Position numbers and translations under genes: made by a program
Part shown: positions 43,726 to 52,275 of the stretch, one piece after another
How positions within the stretch are numbered: the stretch's first letter is position 1
Layout: each line of letters begins with the position of its first letter
DNA from: JAOSJL01 sp963704035
GTDB lineage: Bacteria; Actinomycetota; Acidimicrobiia; IMCC26256; JAOSJL01
DNA: 64,000 nucleotides
NCBI GenBank assembly: GCA_963704035.1
Contig: CAVPGR010000004.1
Coordinates: 1,426,001 to 1,490,000 of the forward strand
Direction: 5' to 3'
Notes under the pieces: generated by a model
What the model saw: only the letters and a program-made list of their open reading frames with translations
What the model was told of the DNA's origin: nothing
Databases searched by the model: none

Positions 43726-43735
43726 CCCTCGAAAC

Positions 43736-44244
43736 TCATTGCGCGACCTGACCGGTCGGCGCACTCGGTCCTGTCGGTGTCGTCCCACCGCCCGTCGTGG
43801 TGGTCGACCCGTCCGTGGTGGTCGTAGTTCCGACGCTACCGCCGGTCGTCGTGGCGACTACCACCGCCCTTCCGGCTTCGGTGGTGACGGTCGCCGTCTT
43901 CGAACGCGGACTTGCCGTCGCCGTCCATGCCGGTCAGTTCCACCTCGTGGTCTTCGCCATCGCAGGGCACGTCGATGACGTTGCTGCCCGACGGGTCGGG
44001 TCCGGATGCGACCAGGTCACCGTCGACCGAGATCTCCACGTCGGTGGCTCCGCTGGTTTCCCAACTCGTCTGGACCGTGCCGGTCTCGCCACCCGAACAG
44101 TTGGCGCTGTCGGAGACGTCGAAGGAGTCGATGGAGATGTCACCGCTGTCGTCGCCTCACCTCCTGTCGTTGCTACATGCGCGCGCCAGACGAGCGACGA
44201 GGACCCGCCACACCGATGATGAACATGAGCCTGGTCCGTCGCAT
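43736..44244 (-). pseudogene. lipoprotein with Ig-like domain and Thr/Gly-rich tail, interrupted
   Basis: Inferred from ATG 44244 (MRRTRLMFIIGVA) to TGA 43736. The signal continues one frame over as VLVARLARAC (lipobox), followed by an in-frame TGA after SNDRR; beyond it the same frame gives DISIDSFDVSDSANCSGG, ATDVEISVDGDLVASG and NVIDVPCDGEDHEVELTG, a beta-rich domain with a Cys pair. Near 43900 the frame changes again into VVVATTTGGSVGTTTTTDG, a low-complexity tail. Three defects in 500 bases, one of them an in-frame stop, make decay as likely as sequencing error. It precedes the PhoD gene by 10 bases. Confidence 0.55.
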
Positions 44245-44317
44245 GACAACCTTACCCGAGGAGGACCGAAGTCCGCAGCGTAACCGCCATGGCGCTCTGC
44301 AGCGGGAGGCGAGTTCG

Positions 44318-44323
44318 TAGGAT
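44318..44323 (+). promoter_or_regulatory. -10 box TAGGAT, leaderless promoter
   Basis: TAGGAT at 44318-44323 with 7 bases to ATG 44331 and no ribosome site between. This sets the start of the VOC gene at 44331 rather than the in-frame ATG 44289. Confidence 0.5.
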
Positions 44324-44330
44324 CGACCGG

Positions 44331-44723
44331 ATGGAAGTCCTGGCGAGTCGAGTCCTGCTTCACCCGTCCGATTTCGACCGGTCCTTCGACTTCTACGCCC
44401 GGGTCGTGGGCCTGCACCTGTTTCGCGAGTTTGGGAACGACGCGGCGCGTGGTGCGGTCTTCTTCACCGGTGGCGGGTACCTGGAACTCTCCGGCGGGAG
44501 TGACGACGGACCGCCGGGCGACCGGGTTGGCCTCTGGTGGCAGGTACGCGACGTCGACCGGGAGTACGAACGCCTAGCGGCTTCCGGCGTCGAGGTCGTC
44601 GAACCACCCACCGACAAGCCGTGGGGGTTGCGCGAAGCACGCATCGTGGATCCGGACGGACTTCTGCTCGTGATCGTCGAGGTCCCCGACGACCATCCGA
44701 CTTCGCCGCGACACGTGCGCTGA
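44331..44723 (+). CDS. VOC-family (glyoxalase-like) protein
   Basis: 130 residues from ATG 44331. SRVLLHPSDFDRSFDFYARVVGLHLFREFG and VFFTGGGYLELSGG form the first beta-alpha-beta-beta unit; EYERLAASGVEVVEPPTDKPWGLREARIVDPDGLLLVIVEV is the second, with the usual W-G-x-R-E-A-R and DPDG-L-L-x-x-x-E pattern of antibiotic-binding and glyoxalase-like proteins. Function unknown. Its stop codon lies in a copy of the dispersed repeat. Confidence 0.88.
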   Translation: MEVLASRVLLHPSDFDRSFDFYARVVGLHLFREFGNDAARGAVFFTGGGYLELSGGSDDGPPGDRVGLWWQVRDVDREYERLAASGVEVVEPPTDKPWGLREARIVDPDGLLLVIVEVPDDHPTSPRHVR

Positions 44724-44740
44724 TCTCCTCGCCTCGGGTT
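44719..44740. repeat. fragment of the dispersed palindromic repeat at convergent gene ends
   Basis: GCTGATCTCCTCGCCTCGGG and the next two bases match the reverse complement of the 25130-25315 unit (gctgatcctcgtctcgggtt) with one inserted and one changed base. It contains the TGA stop of the VOC gene and touches the TAA stop of the sulfatase gene. Confidence 0.5.
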
Positions 44741-46273
44741 ACACCGCTGCGACGGGCTCCATCCGGGGAGTTCTCGCCGGAGGAAATGAATCGCGGATGG
44801 CCGCGACCAGGTCGTCACGAAGAGGTCGGTGCGCTGCTTCGTCCCAGAGATTGCGGTGCTGGGCAGGGTCGTCGACGAGGTTGTAGAGCTCTCCCTCGGA
44901 ACCGTCGAAGAGGTCCGTGGCACCGTAGGTCGTGCAGACCCACCCGTCGCGGTACACGGTGCGCAGCGACACCGAGCGTCCGCCGACTTCGCAGTCCCAT
45001 TCGGTCAGCACCTGCTCCCGATGGTCCGATTCGGCCGCCGCCTCGTCGAGCGGGAGGGGACGCCCCTCCATCCAGCTCGGGCACGCTCGACCCCGGCGAC
45101 CCGACAGAACGTGGGGGCGAGGTCGACGTGCCCGACAGGTGCGACGACCTCGGCGGGTTGTGCACCTGTCGAGGGCGCGGGTCGCCAGACCAACGGGACC
45201 CTCATCATGGCGTCGACGTGGTACGGCCCCTTGAACATGAGACCGAAGTCGCCCTGGAGTTCCCCGTGGTCGGTCGTGTAGAAGATGTCGGTCGTGTCGT
45301 TCCATCCGCGTCGGGTCACGGCGTCGACCACTCGACCGCACGCCTCGTCGATCAGTTCGTTCTCGACGTGGGTGAGGGCGTCGATCTCGCGTACCTGGTC
45401 GGCGGTCATCTGTGCGGGTACGAACTTCGGTGGCGCCTCGTAGTTCGTCACGTCGCGACCCTCGTAATAGTCGAGCCACTGGTGGGGCTTCTCGCCGAGC
45501 ACGCGCCGCGCCTCGTCGGGCGGCAGCCAGCCGTCGCGCACCTCGAGGTCACGCCAGGGCACACGGCCGATCTCGGACTCGGGCGGGTCCCACGGGTGGT
45601 GGGGGTCGGGGAAGCTGACCCAGCAGAACCAGTCGTCGTCATCGTCGAGGCTGTCGAGCCACGCTACGGCGCGGTCTGCCGTCCAGTCCGTGTGGTACAC
45701 GTTGCGCGCGACCGGGTTGCGCTTCACCTGGATCGCATCCGTGTCGCCACCGCCGGCCGCGTTCACCTGCATGTCGGCATCGAGCACCGGGTAGAAGCCG
45801 GCGGGAGCGTCGGGGTGTTCGTGCTTCAGCCACTGGTGATAGTGGAGGTTCCCCCAGGGAGTGTGGTTCGCCAGTTCCATGCGCTCGAAGCCACGGTGGG
45901 GCCCGGTGGTGTGCTCGGCTCCGGCGTTCGACTCCCAGAAGTCGTTTCCGGGCGCGAGATACGGCTCGAAGTGGGCCTTGCCGAACAGCGCCGTGCGGTA
46001 GCCCACGTCGTGGAGAACGCGTGCCACGTTCGGGTGGTCGACCGGGAGCGGCACGCCGTTCATCCACACGCCGTGTGTCGACACGTACTGACCGGTGATG
46101 ATCGTGGAGCGCGCCGGCATGCACACGACGTTCTGATTGTGGGCGCGGCGGTAGTTCACCCCGGATTCGGAAATCCGGTCGACGACCGGCGTGCGCGCGA
46201 TTCGCCCGCCGTTGCAGCCGAGGGCGTCGTAGCGTTGCTGGTCGGTGGTGAAGAAGAGAATGCGATGTCCCAT
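44739..46273 (-). CDS. type I sulfatase (frameshifted near the 3' end)
   Basis: From ATG 46273 to TAA 44739, about 510 residues. ILFFTTDQQRYDALGCNG starts the alkaline-phosphatase-fold core; the sulfatase signature NVVCMPARSTIITGQY contains Cys-x-Pro-x-Arg, the Cys that matures to formylglycine, and FGKAHFEP and FYTTDHGELQGDFGLMFKGPYHVDAMMRVP are further conserved blocks. Near 45083 the frame changes; the C-terminal part resumes as PSWMEGRPLPLDEAAAESDHREQ and ends with an arylsulfatase-type tail. No export signal is seen, so it is probably cytoplasmic, acting on sulfate or phosphonate esters. Confidence 0.9.
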
Positions 46274-46289
46274 GGATCTTCTGGTTCCT

Positions 46290-47420
46290 CTAGTCGAGGT
46301 CGATCAGTCGTAGCCCGCCCTCGGCGCGCAGACCGAGTGCCGCCCCACCGTCGAGGAGCCGCTCGATCGGCTCTGCGAGGACCTCGTGGCGCCATCCGTG
46401 CGCCAGGCGACCCGTTCGGTCGCGTAGGAAGTCGATCACGTCGGAACGTGTCGCGAGGGCGGACGAGTGCAGATCCAGGTCGGCTGCGCACTGGTTGGCG
46501 AAAGCGAGCACGACATTGGCAGCGGGACCGATCGACCGGTCGAGTTCCTGACCCGCGGGAGGGCGCATGACGGCGTTGTCGGACAGGGCGATGCCGTCTT
46601 CGACCGCCTTCAGGACTTCACGCTGTGCCCGTTCACCGAGGCCGCGACCGTCGAGGCCGCGGATACCTTGAAGCTGTTTCGCGTTCTGGGGACGCCGCTG
46701 AGCGATGCCCGCCAGTGCCAGGTCGGAGAGGACGAAGCGTGCGGGGAGATCGCGTTCCATGGCGGTTCGCTCCCTCCACGCCGCGACCGACTGGGCGACG
46801 CGGCGCGTTTCGCCGCGGAACCGACGGCTTCCCTTGATCTTCCACCACGCCGTGTCAGGATCCCGCGACGTGCGGTCGCGTTCCAGGAGTTCCTCACACT
46901 CGTCGAGTGCCCAGTCGAGACGCTCGGCCTTCTCGAGACTCCTCGATAGTTCGTCATGGAGCTCCAACAGGTACTCGACATCGGCGGCCGCGTAGCGGCG
47001 TTGGTTGTCGTCGAGTGGACGCCGGGTCCAGTCGGTGAGCTGCTGTCCCTTGGCCATCGCGTCGCCGGTCACACGACGCACGAGCTCGGCCAGTCCGGGT
47101 TGACCCATCCCGATGAAGCCCGCTGCCACCTGAGTGTCGAAGAGGCGGGTCGGGCGTGTACCCGTCGCGCGCTCCAGGATGGCCAGGTCCTGATCGCCGG
47201 CGTGGGTGACCATCGTGGCGTTGCCCCGAAGGATCTCGGCGAGTGGCGCGACGTCAACGGCGAGGGGGTCGATGAGCGCGATGCCGCTCGACCACGAGCA
47301 CTGGAGGAGGGCGAGTTTCGGGAAATAGCTGCGCTCTCCGTGAAATTCCGTGTCGAGCCCGTAGACCGGCTCGCGGCGCATCGCGGCGACGACGTCCTCG
47401 AGGCCGGGCGGGTCGTCCAC
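46290..47420 (-). CDS. rnd: ribonuclease D
   Basis: 376 residues from GTG 47420. The DEDD exonuclease core is YGLDTEFHGERSYFPKLALLQCS (DxE), VTHAGDQDLAILER (second Asp) and YAAADVEYLLELHDEL (Yx3D); the HRDC-type helical domains follow (WKIKGSRRFRGETRRVAQSVAAWRE). It trims 3' ends of tRNA and other stable RNAs in the cytoplasm. It is the third gene of a likely operon with two small genes (47435-47617 and 47624-47839) behind a LexA-like palindrome, an unusual setting for RNase D. Confidence 0.92.
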   Translation of the reverse strand: MDDPPGLEDVVAAMRREPVYGLDTEFHGERSYFPKLALLQCSWSSGIALIDPLAVDVAPLAEILRGNATMVTHAGDQDLAILERATGTRPTRLFDTQVAAGFIGMGQPGLAELVRRVTGDAMAKGQQLTDWTRRPLDDNQRRYAAADVEYLLELHDELSRSLEKAERLDWALDECEELLERDRTSRDPDTAWWKIKGSRRFRGETRRVAQSVAAWRERTAMERDLPARFVLSDLALAGIAQRRPQNAKQLQGIRGLDGRGLGERAQREVLKAVEDGIALSDNAVMRPPAGQELDRSIGPAANVVLAFANQCAADLDLHSSALATRSDVIDFLRDRTGRLAHGWRHEVLAEPIERLLDGGAALGLRAEGGLRLIDLD

Positions 47421-47434
47421 CCAGCGGATCCGGC

Positions 47435-47617
47435 TCAGCTCAGGCCTTCGCCGTCGTCCTCGCCGGCTGCCGCGCGGGCGAACACCCGATCGATCATGGC
47501 GGCGTCACGCTTGCTGGCCTTTTCGCGGAGGGAGCGGAGACGGCCGCGGTCGCCGGCACCTGCGATGCCGATCCTGCGGATCTCGTCCAGCCACTTGCGC
47601 TCAGTCTTGGTCAGCAT
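47435..47617 (-). CDS. small basic protein of unknown function
   Basis: 60 residues (MLTKTERKWLDEIRRIGIAGAGDRGRLRSLREKASKRD...), helical and charged, with an acidic end (AGEDDGEGLS). ATG 47617 has GGAG in the stop region of the upstream small gene, suggesting translational coupling, and RNase D starts 15 bases after its stop. I do not recognise the family. It may be an RNA-binding partner of RNase D; that is a guess from position and charge. Confidence 0.55.
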   Translation of the reverse strand: MLTKTERKWLDEIRRIGIAGAGDRGRLRSLREKASKRDAAMIDRVFARAAAGEDDGEGLS

Positions 47618-47623
47618 GACCGT

Positions 47624-47839
47624 CTACTCCTCGTTCCTTCGCCGGTCGTGCACCGATCCGGTGCTACCCGGTCCTCCGATGTCGTGGTACCGGTTGTACA
47701 TCTCACGACGCCCGGAGGGTCCGGAATATTCCCAGACACGGTCCCGGCTCTTCGACTCCGAGCAGGGATTATCTCCTGTTGATCGGCGTCGTGAGCGGAC
47801 ACCTTGACACCCGCCGTCGCTTCGGTCCCCTTCGACCAC
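47624..47839 (-). CDS. possible small protein, unknown function
   Basis: 71 residues from GTG 47839; the C-terminal half (SRDRVWEYSGPSGRREMYNRYHD and on to VHDRRRNEE) has a composition and hydrophilic pattern unlike a random frame, while the N-terminal part is less convincing. A GTG at 47802 in another frame could also serve with a frameshift. Its stop TAG overlaps the ribosome site of the next gene. It lies 48 bases downstream of the palindrome GGAACACCTGTTCC. Treat as tentative. Confidence 0.35.
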   Translation of the reverse strand: MVEGDRSDGGCQGVRSRRRSTGDNPCSESKSRDRVWEYSGPSGRREMYNRYHDIGGPGSTGSVHDRRRNEE

Positions 47840-47886
47840 TACGAGCGGTCGTCGCAACGCACAGGGTGTGAGAGAGCAGGGGTCCT

Positions 47887-47900
47887 GGAACACCTGTTCC
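47887..47900. promoter_or_regulatory. LexA/SOS-box-like palindrome
   Basis: GGAACACCTGTTCC has the GAAC-N4-GTTC core of Gram-positive and actinobacterial LexA sites with 6-bp arms. It lies just after the stop of the permease gene and 48 bases ahead of the small-gene/rnd operon on the minus strand. A bare GAAC-N4-GTTC is expected about once in 64 kb by chance, so the call is moderate. Confidence 0.4.
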
Positions 47901-47906
47901 GGTGGT

Positions 47907-49114
47907 TCAGCCGGCTCCACGCAGGTTGCGGAACGGCCACCGCTCCTTCCACGGACGACCCACGGCCGGTTCATCGGTGAGGCTCGATTCATCGAGCACG
48001 TCGTGGCGTCGCAGGTAGGTGGACACGAAGGCCTGAATGACCGCCGCAGCGGGAAGCGCCAGCAGAGCTCCCACGGGTCCGATGAGGCCGGCACCGGCGA
48101 TCACCGCGCCGAAGGCCACCGCCGGGTGCAACGCCATCGTCCTGGCGGTGACGCGCTGGGCTGGAGAAGGTAGTTCTCGACCTGCTGGTACAGAACGACG
48201 AATCCGAGTACCCACACGGCATCGACGGGATCGCTCAGCAGCGCGACCAGCACGGCCAGAGCCCCGGCGAGATAGGTCCCGACGGTTGGAATGAACTGCG
48301 AGACAACACCGACCCACAGCGCGAGTGCCACCGCGAAGGGAACACCGATGATGGAGAAGGCGATCCAGTGGACGACGGCGGAGATCACGGCGAGCAGTGC
48401 GCGCGAATAGATGTAGCCGCCGGTCTTGTCGATGGCGAGCTCCCAGGTCTGGAGTAGAAAACGTTGTCGTTGCGGCGGAAGGGCCGACAGGAGAGTACGG
48501 CGTAGCCGGGGGCCGTCGGCCACCAGATAGAAGGTGAACAAAGCGATGGTGAAGAGCTGGAAGATGAGTGCGAGAACCGTTGCCCCGACGTTCAGGGCGT
48601 TGCCCGCGATGCCGGTGGCGAAGTCGCGGACCGGTCCGTTCTCGTCCTTCAGTTCGTCGATGAGAGCGTCAGCGTCGATCTCGGCGTTGAAGCGCTCGTT
48701 GACCCAGTTCTCGGTACGTGCCACGTAGTCGGGGGCCTCGTCGATGAAGTCGGAGACCTGGTTGGCCACCAGAGCGCCGATCGCGGCGATGAACGCGACT
48801 CCGATGACGAACACGCCCGCGAACACCATCGCCGTGGCCGGACCACGACGCCATCCACGACGGGCAAGGAAGTTCACGGCCGGCTCGATGGCGAACGACA
48901 GGAACAGGGAAACGAGGATCAGGATGAGCAGCGTCCGGAGTTGCCGAAGGAGCCAGTAGGACACGAAGAGCGCCACGACGCCGACGAAGAACAGCACCAT
49001 GGCCCGGTTCAGCCAGGGCGGTACCTCGGTCGGATTCTCGGCCGCGTGCTCGGCCGGGTTCCCGCCCGGAGGGGCGCCGCTGTCCGCGGTGGTCGGTGGC
49101 GGCGAATCGTCCAT
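47907..49114 (-). CDS. AI-2E/PerM family membrane permease (frameshifted near the 3' end)
   Basis: From ATG 49114 (MDDSPPPTTADSGAPPGG) to TGA 47907, about 402 residues. A Pro/Glu-rich cytoplasmic start is followed by eight predicted membrane helices, with a coiled extracytoplasmic segment (VNERFNAEIDADALIDELKDE) and the conserved SQFIPTVGTYLAGALAVLVAL. At about 48165 the frame changes inside the motif that should read VENYLLQP followed by RVTARTMALHPAVAFGAVI. Members transport signals or ions (AI-2 exporter TqsA, Na+/H+ relatives); the substrate here is unknown. Confidence 0.85.
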
Positions 49115-49137
49115 GCGTCCGTGACGTCCGTGTCTGT

Positions 49138-49170
49138 CGAGGTTCCGTCCAGCGTACGGTCGGAACCTCG
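49138..49170. terminator. 10-bp perfect inverted repeat between SDR and permease genes
   Basis: CGAGGTTCCG (49138-49147) and CGGAACCTCG (49161-49170) are perfectly complementary around 13 bases. It lies after the SDR stop (49213) and before the permease ATG (49114) on the same strand. It could end SDR transcription or be an operator for the permease; no U-tract follows. Confidence 0.4.
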
Positions 49171-49212
49171 AGAATCCGCGCACCCTTCAACGCCGGGTGG
49201 GTGCGGATGCGG

Positions 49213-49998
49213 TCAGAGGCCGAGGTAGCTCCCACCGTCGACCACGAGCGTCTGACCCGTCACGTAGCCGCCACCGTCCCCGGCGAGATACACGGCGGCA
49301 GCGCCCACATCGTGTCGGGCGTCACCGAGTCGGCCGAGCGCGGTGCGTTCCAGAAGGCGCCGCTTGGCGTCGGGCTGCTTCTCGCAGTAGTCCTCGAGCG
49401 CCGGAGTCACGGCGAGTGGCGCGAGCGTGTTCACGGTGATCCCGTCGGGGCCCCATTCGCGAGCGAGGCTCTTCGCGAGCCCGCGTTGTGCCGCCTTCGC
49501 GGCGGCGTAGACGGGAAGGGTGGCGCTTCCGCCGATTCCAGCGGTGGAGGACAAGAACAGCAGACGGCCGCGATCCGCTTCGAGGTGGGGTCGTGCGGCC
49601 TGGGCGCAGTCGAACGACGCGCGCAACGCCACGGCCATGACGTCTTCCCAGTGGTCATCCGTCACCTCCTCGAGTGGTACCGCCTCGCGCGAGCGGGCGC
49701 TCACGGCGTTGTGAACCATGATGTCGAGCCGACCGAAGTGGTCGACGGCCGTTTCCACCGTGGCGTCGATCTCGGCGCGGCTCGTGACGTCGCAGCCGAT
49801 CGGAAGTGCCTCCCCACCTTCACCCCGGATCAAGCCCGCCGTTTCCTCGCCGGTCCCGGGCCGACGCGCGGTCACCACCACGCCGGCACCTGCGGCACCG
49901 AGCGCCAGCGCGATCCCGCGACCGATCCCCGATCCTGCGCCGGTGACGAGTGCGACGCGACCGCCGAGGGCACCGCTGTCGTCGACGCCTCCGCTCAC
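49213..49998 (-). CDS. short-chain dehydrogenase/reductase (active-site intact)
   Basis: 261 residues. VALVTGAGSGIGRGIALALG is the TGxxxGxG cofactor motif; IMVHNAVSA replaces the usual NNAG, LLFLSSTAG holds the catalytic Ser and LPVYAAAKAAQRGLAKSLA the Tyr and Lys (YxxxK). GGGYVTGQTLVVDGG is the typical C-terminal motif. The Arg at VTARRPG suggests NADP preference. It acts as a FabG-like oxidoreductase on an unknown carbonyl or alcohol. It overlaps by 4 bases the stop of a homologous but degenerate SDR, so the two are co-translated. Confidence 0.92.
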   Translation of the reverse strand: MSGGVDDSGALGGRVALVTGAGSGIGRGIALALGAAGAGVVVTARRPGTGEETAGLIRGEGGEALPIGCDVTSRAEIDATVETAVDHFGRLDIMVHNAVSARSREAVPLEEVTDDHWEDVMAVALRASFDCAQAARPHLEADRGRLLFLSSTAGIGGSATLPVYAAAKAAQRGLAKSLAREWGPDGITVNTLAPLAVTPALEDYCEKQPDAKRRLLERTALGRLGDARHDVGAAAVYLAGDGGGYVTGQTLVVDGGSYLGL

Positions 49999-50810
49999 GG
50001 TCCCATCCAGACACCGCCATCGGCGACGAGCGTGGCCCCTGTGAGCGAATGGCTGTCATCGGACACCAGGAACGCAGCGATCGGGGCGAGATCACGCTCC
50101 GGGTCAGTGTCGCCGAGCGCCGCGTCGTCGAGACCCAGTCGAAGCGCGCCCACGGTTTCGGGAGGCAGCGACGGCGCGATGCAGTTCACGGTGATTTCGC
50201 GGGCCCCCCAAGCCCGCGCCGCCGACTTCGCCAGGGCCCGCTGTCCCTCGGTCGCGGCGGCCAGTGGTGCCAGGCCACCCGCTCCTGTCATCGCGATGGT
50301 GGGCGTGACGAGGACGATCCGGCCACCTCGTTCGTGGAGGCTTCGATAGGCGCCCTGGAGGACGAACAGCGTCGTTCGCAGGACCTGCTCACACGATGCG
50401 TCCCAGGCCGGCTCGTCGAGGTCGACGAGTGCGCGCTGGGTGAGCGCGGGCGGCGGATATGCCGTGAGCACCACGGCGTCTATGTGTCGCAGGACGTCGG
50501 TGGCCACGGTGAACGCATCGTCGATGGCAGCCCGGTCGCCGAGTCGAGCCGCGATCGGCACGGCGCCGCCGGGTTCCCGGTCGATAGCGGTGGCCAGATC
50601 GAGTACCTCCGCACCACCGACGAGACCGACGGTGGCTCCGGCTCCGACCAGACCCGAGGCGATCCCTGCCGTGGGTTCACCGTCGGCGCCGATGAGCACG
50701 ACCACACGGCCGTCGAGCCAGGGGATCTCGTCGTCGAAAGGTTCGTCGAGTGCGTCGGTGCTCTCGTCGGTGCTCTCGTCGGTGCGTGTCTGCGTCTCGC
50801 TTGCTCCCAC
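49995..50810 (-). CDS. degenerate SDR-fold protein (catalytic residues missing)
   Basis: 271 residues. An acidic Thr/Glu/Asp N-terminus (ESTDESTDALDEPFDDE) precedes an SDR-like fold, but the cofactor motif reads VVLIGADGEPTAGIASGL instead of TGxxxGxG, the catalytic Ser region is VLVTPTIAM, and the YxxxK position reads LAPLAAATEGQRALAKSAAR, with Tyr and Lys both gone. The C-terminal SLTGATLVADGGVWMGP is kept. It aligns with its active neighbour along its length and overlaps it by 4 bases, which suggests a non-catalytic subunit of a hetero-oligomer. Confidence 0.85.
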   Translation of the reverse strand: MGASETQTRTDESTDESTDALDEPFDDEIPWLDGRVVVLIGADGEPTAGIASGLVGAGATVGLVGGAEVLDLATAIDREPGGAVPIAARLGDRAAIDDAFTVATDVLRHIDAVVLTAYPPPALTQRALVDLDEPAWDASCEQVLRTTLFVLQGAYRSLHERGGRIVLVTPTIAMTGAGGLAPLAAATEGQRALAKSAARAWGAREITVNCIAPSLPPETVGALRLGLDDAALGDTDPERDLAPIAAFLVSDDSHSLTGATLVADGGVWMGP

Positions 50811-50866
50811 GCGGCGGAGTCTAGGGAGGTCGTCTCTGCTGTGCTGACGGACACAGGCGACGAAGA

Positions 50867-51464
50867 TCAGGCTCGGGATGCGCGCACCAAGGTGTCGATT
50901 GCTGTCACCTCCCCGTCGTCGGTCGACACCGATCGCCGCACGCGCTCGGCCCGTTCGACGCGCAAGCCGGGCAGATCACCCGCGACCGCGTCGGGTGTGA
51001 GCAACACCGCCGGATCTTTCGGCCCGCGCGCGCCGGAGGTCAGGTTCTCGACGTCGTGACCGATCACGAGGATCGACCCGCCGGGCGCCACGGCATCAGA
51101 GGCTCGCCCGAGCACACGCTGGCGTTCCCCTGCCGGGAGTTGCAGGTAGCAGACGACGACCAGATCCCACACCCTCTCGGCCGGTTCGTACTCCAGGAGG
51201 TCGGCGAGCACCCAGTCGACGTGGATGTCGCGCCGGGCGGCGATCCGCCGGGCCTTCTCCAACGCGACATCCGCGAAGTCGACGGCCGTGACGCGCCAGC
51301 CCTGCTCGGCCAGGAAGAGCGCGTTGCGCCCCTCACCGCAGGCGAGGTCGAGGGCCCGGCCTGGCGGGAAGATCCGCAACTTCGGCGGCCAGGAACTGAT
51401 TGGGCCCTGTGCTCCATACGAGTTCCCACTCGTCGTAGCGGCGGTTCCAGTCGGCGGCGTCCAT
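50867..51464 (-). CDS. class I SAM-dependent methyltransferase (frameshifted)
   Basis: From ATG 51464 (MDAADWNRRYDEWELVWSTG) to stop 50867, about 198 residues. An extra base in a GGG run at 51366-51368 (CCC on the coding strand) shifts the frame after AAEVADLP; the rest continues PPGRALDLACGEGRNALFLAEQGW, the SAM-binding motif I, with VTAVDFADVALEKAR as motif II and WDLVVVCYLQLP as motif IV-like. Such TehB/thiopurine-type methyltransferases act on small molecules such as tellurite or thiols. The substrate is unknown. Confidence 0.88.
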
Positions 51465-51517
51465 GTGGGTCGTACGTCGGAGTGCTGTTGCGTGGGTCGC
51501 GGCGCCGACGACCGGGG

Positions 51518-52273
51518 TCAGTGACGACCGGCGAGCGCGCGGTTGGAGAACTTCGCCCGCACGTAGTCGCGGTTCATCAGTGCGATGAAGTCGATCGAGA
51601 TCTCCTTGGGACACGCCTTCTCGCACTCGCCGTGGTTGGTACAGGATCCGAAGAAGTGCTCCATGGTGTCGACCATGCCCACGACCCGCGAGTCGCGCTC
51701 GGGCGCCCCCTGTGGAAGGAGGTTGAGGTGCATCGCTTTGGCGGACGTGAAGAGCTGCGCCGCCCCGTTGGGGCATGCCGCCACGCACGCGCCGCAACCG
51801 ATGCATGACGCGGCGTCCATGGCGGCCTCGGCGGCCTCTTTGGGCACGGGGACGTTGTTCGCTTCGGGAGCCGATCCTGTGGGCACGCTGATGAAGCCGC
51901 CCGCCTCGATGATCCGGTCGAGCGGCGATCGGTCGACGACGAGGTCGCGCACGACAGGGAAAGCACGCGCACGCCACGGTTCGATCGTGATCTGCTGGCC
52001 GTCATGGAACTTGCGCATGTGGAGCTGGCATGTCGCCGTTCCCAGCTCGGGTCCGTGTGCCCGGCCGTCGATGATCAGACTGCACATTCCACAGATGCCC
52101 TCGCGGCAGTCGGAGTCGAAGGCGATCGGCTCCTCACCCGACTCGATCAGTCTCTCGTTGAGCTCGTCGAGCATCTCGAGGAACGACATGTCCTCGCTGA
52201 CGTCGGTGGCGTCGTAGTCGCGGAACTCACCGCTGGTGCCGCTCTGCCGCCAGATCCGAAGCTCGAGGCGCAT
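51518..52273 (-). CDS. sdhB: succinate dehydrogenase/fumarate reductase iron-sulfur subunit
   Basis: 251 residues from ATG 52273 (a GTG immediately upstream overlaps the sdhA stop). SDCREGICGMCSLIIDG with a following Cys (TATCQLH) binds [2Fe-2S]; CIGCGACVAACPNG and CTNHGECEKACPKE bind the [4Fe-4S] and [3Fe-4S] clusters. It passes electrons from the flavoprotein to quinone at the membrane-bound cytochrome b. Last gene of the sdhCAB operon. Confidence 0.96.
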   Translation of the reverse strand: MRLELRIWRQSGTSGEFRDYDATDVSEDMSFLEMLDELNERLIESGEEPIAFDSDCREGICGMCSLIIDGRAHGPELGTATCQLHMRKFHDGQQITIEPWRARAFPVVRDLVVDRSPLDRIIEAGGFISVPTGSAPEANNVPVPKEAAEAAMDAASCIGCGACVAACPNGAAQLFTSAKAMHLNLLPQGAPERDSRVVGMVDTMEHFFGSCTNHGECEKACPKEISIDFIALMNRDYVRAKFSNRALAGRH

Positions 52274-52275
52274 CA

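Noticed and set aside
44157..44417. 86-codon frame on the minus strand upstream of the PhoD lipoprotein
   Set aside because: Only its last 20 codons (the lipobox segment) look real; they belong to the interrupted lipoprotein starting at 44244.
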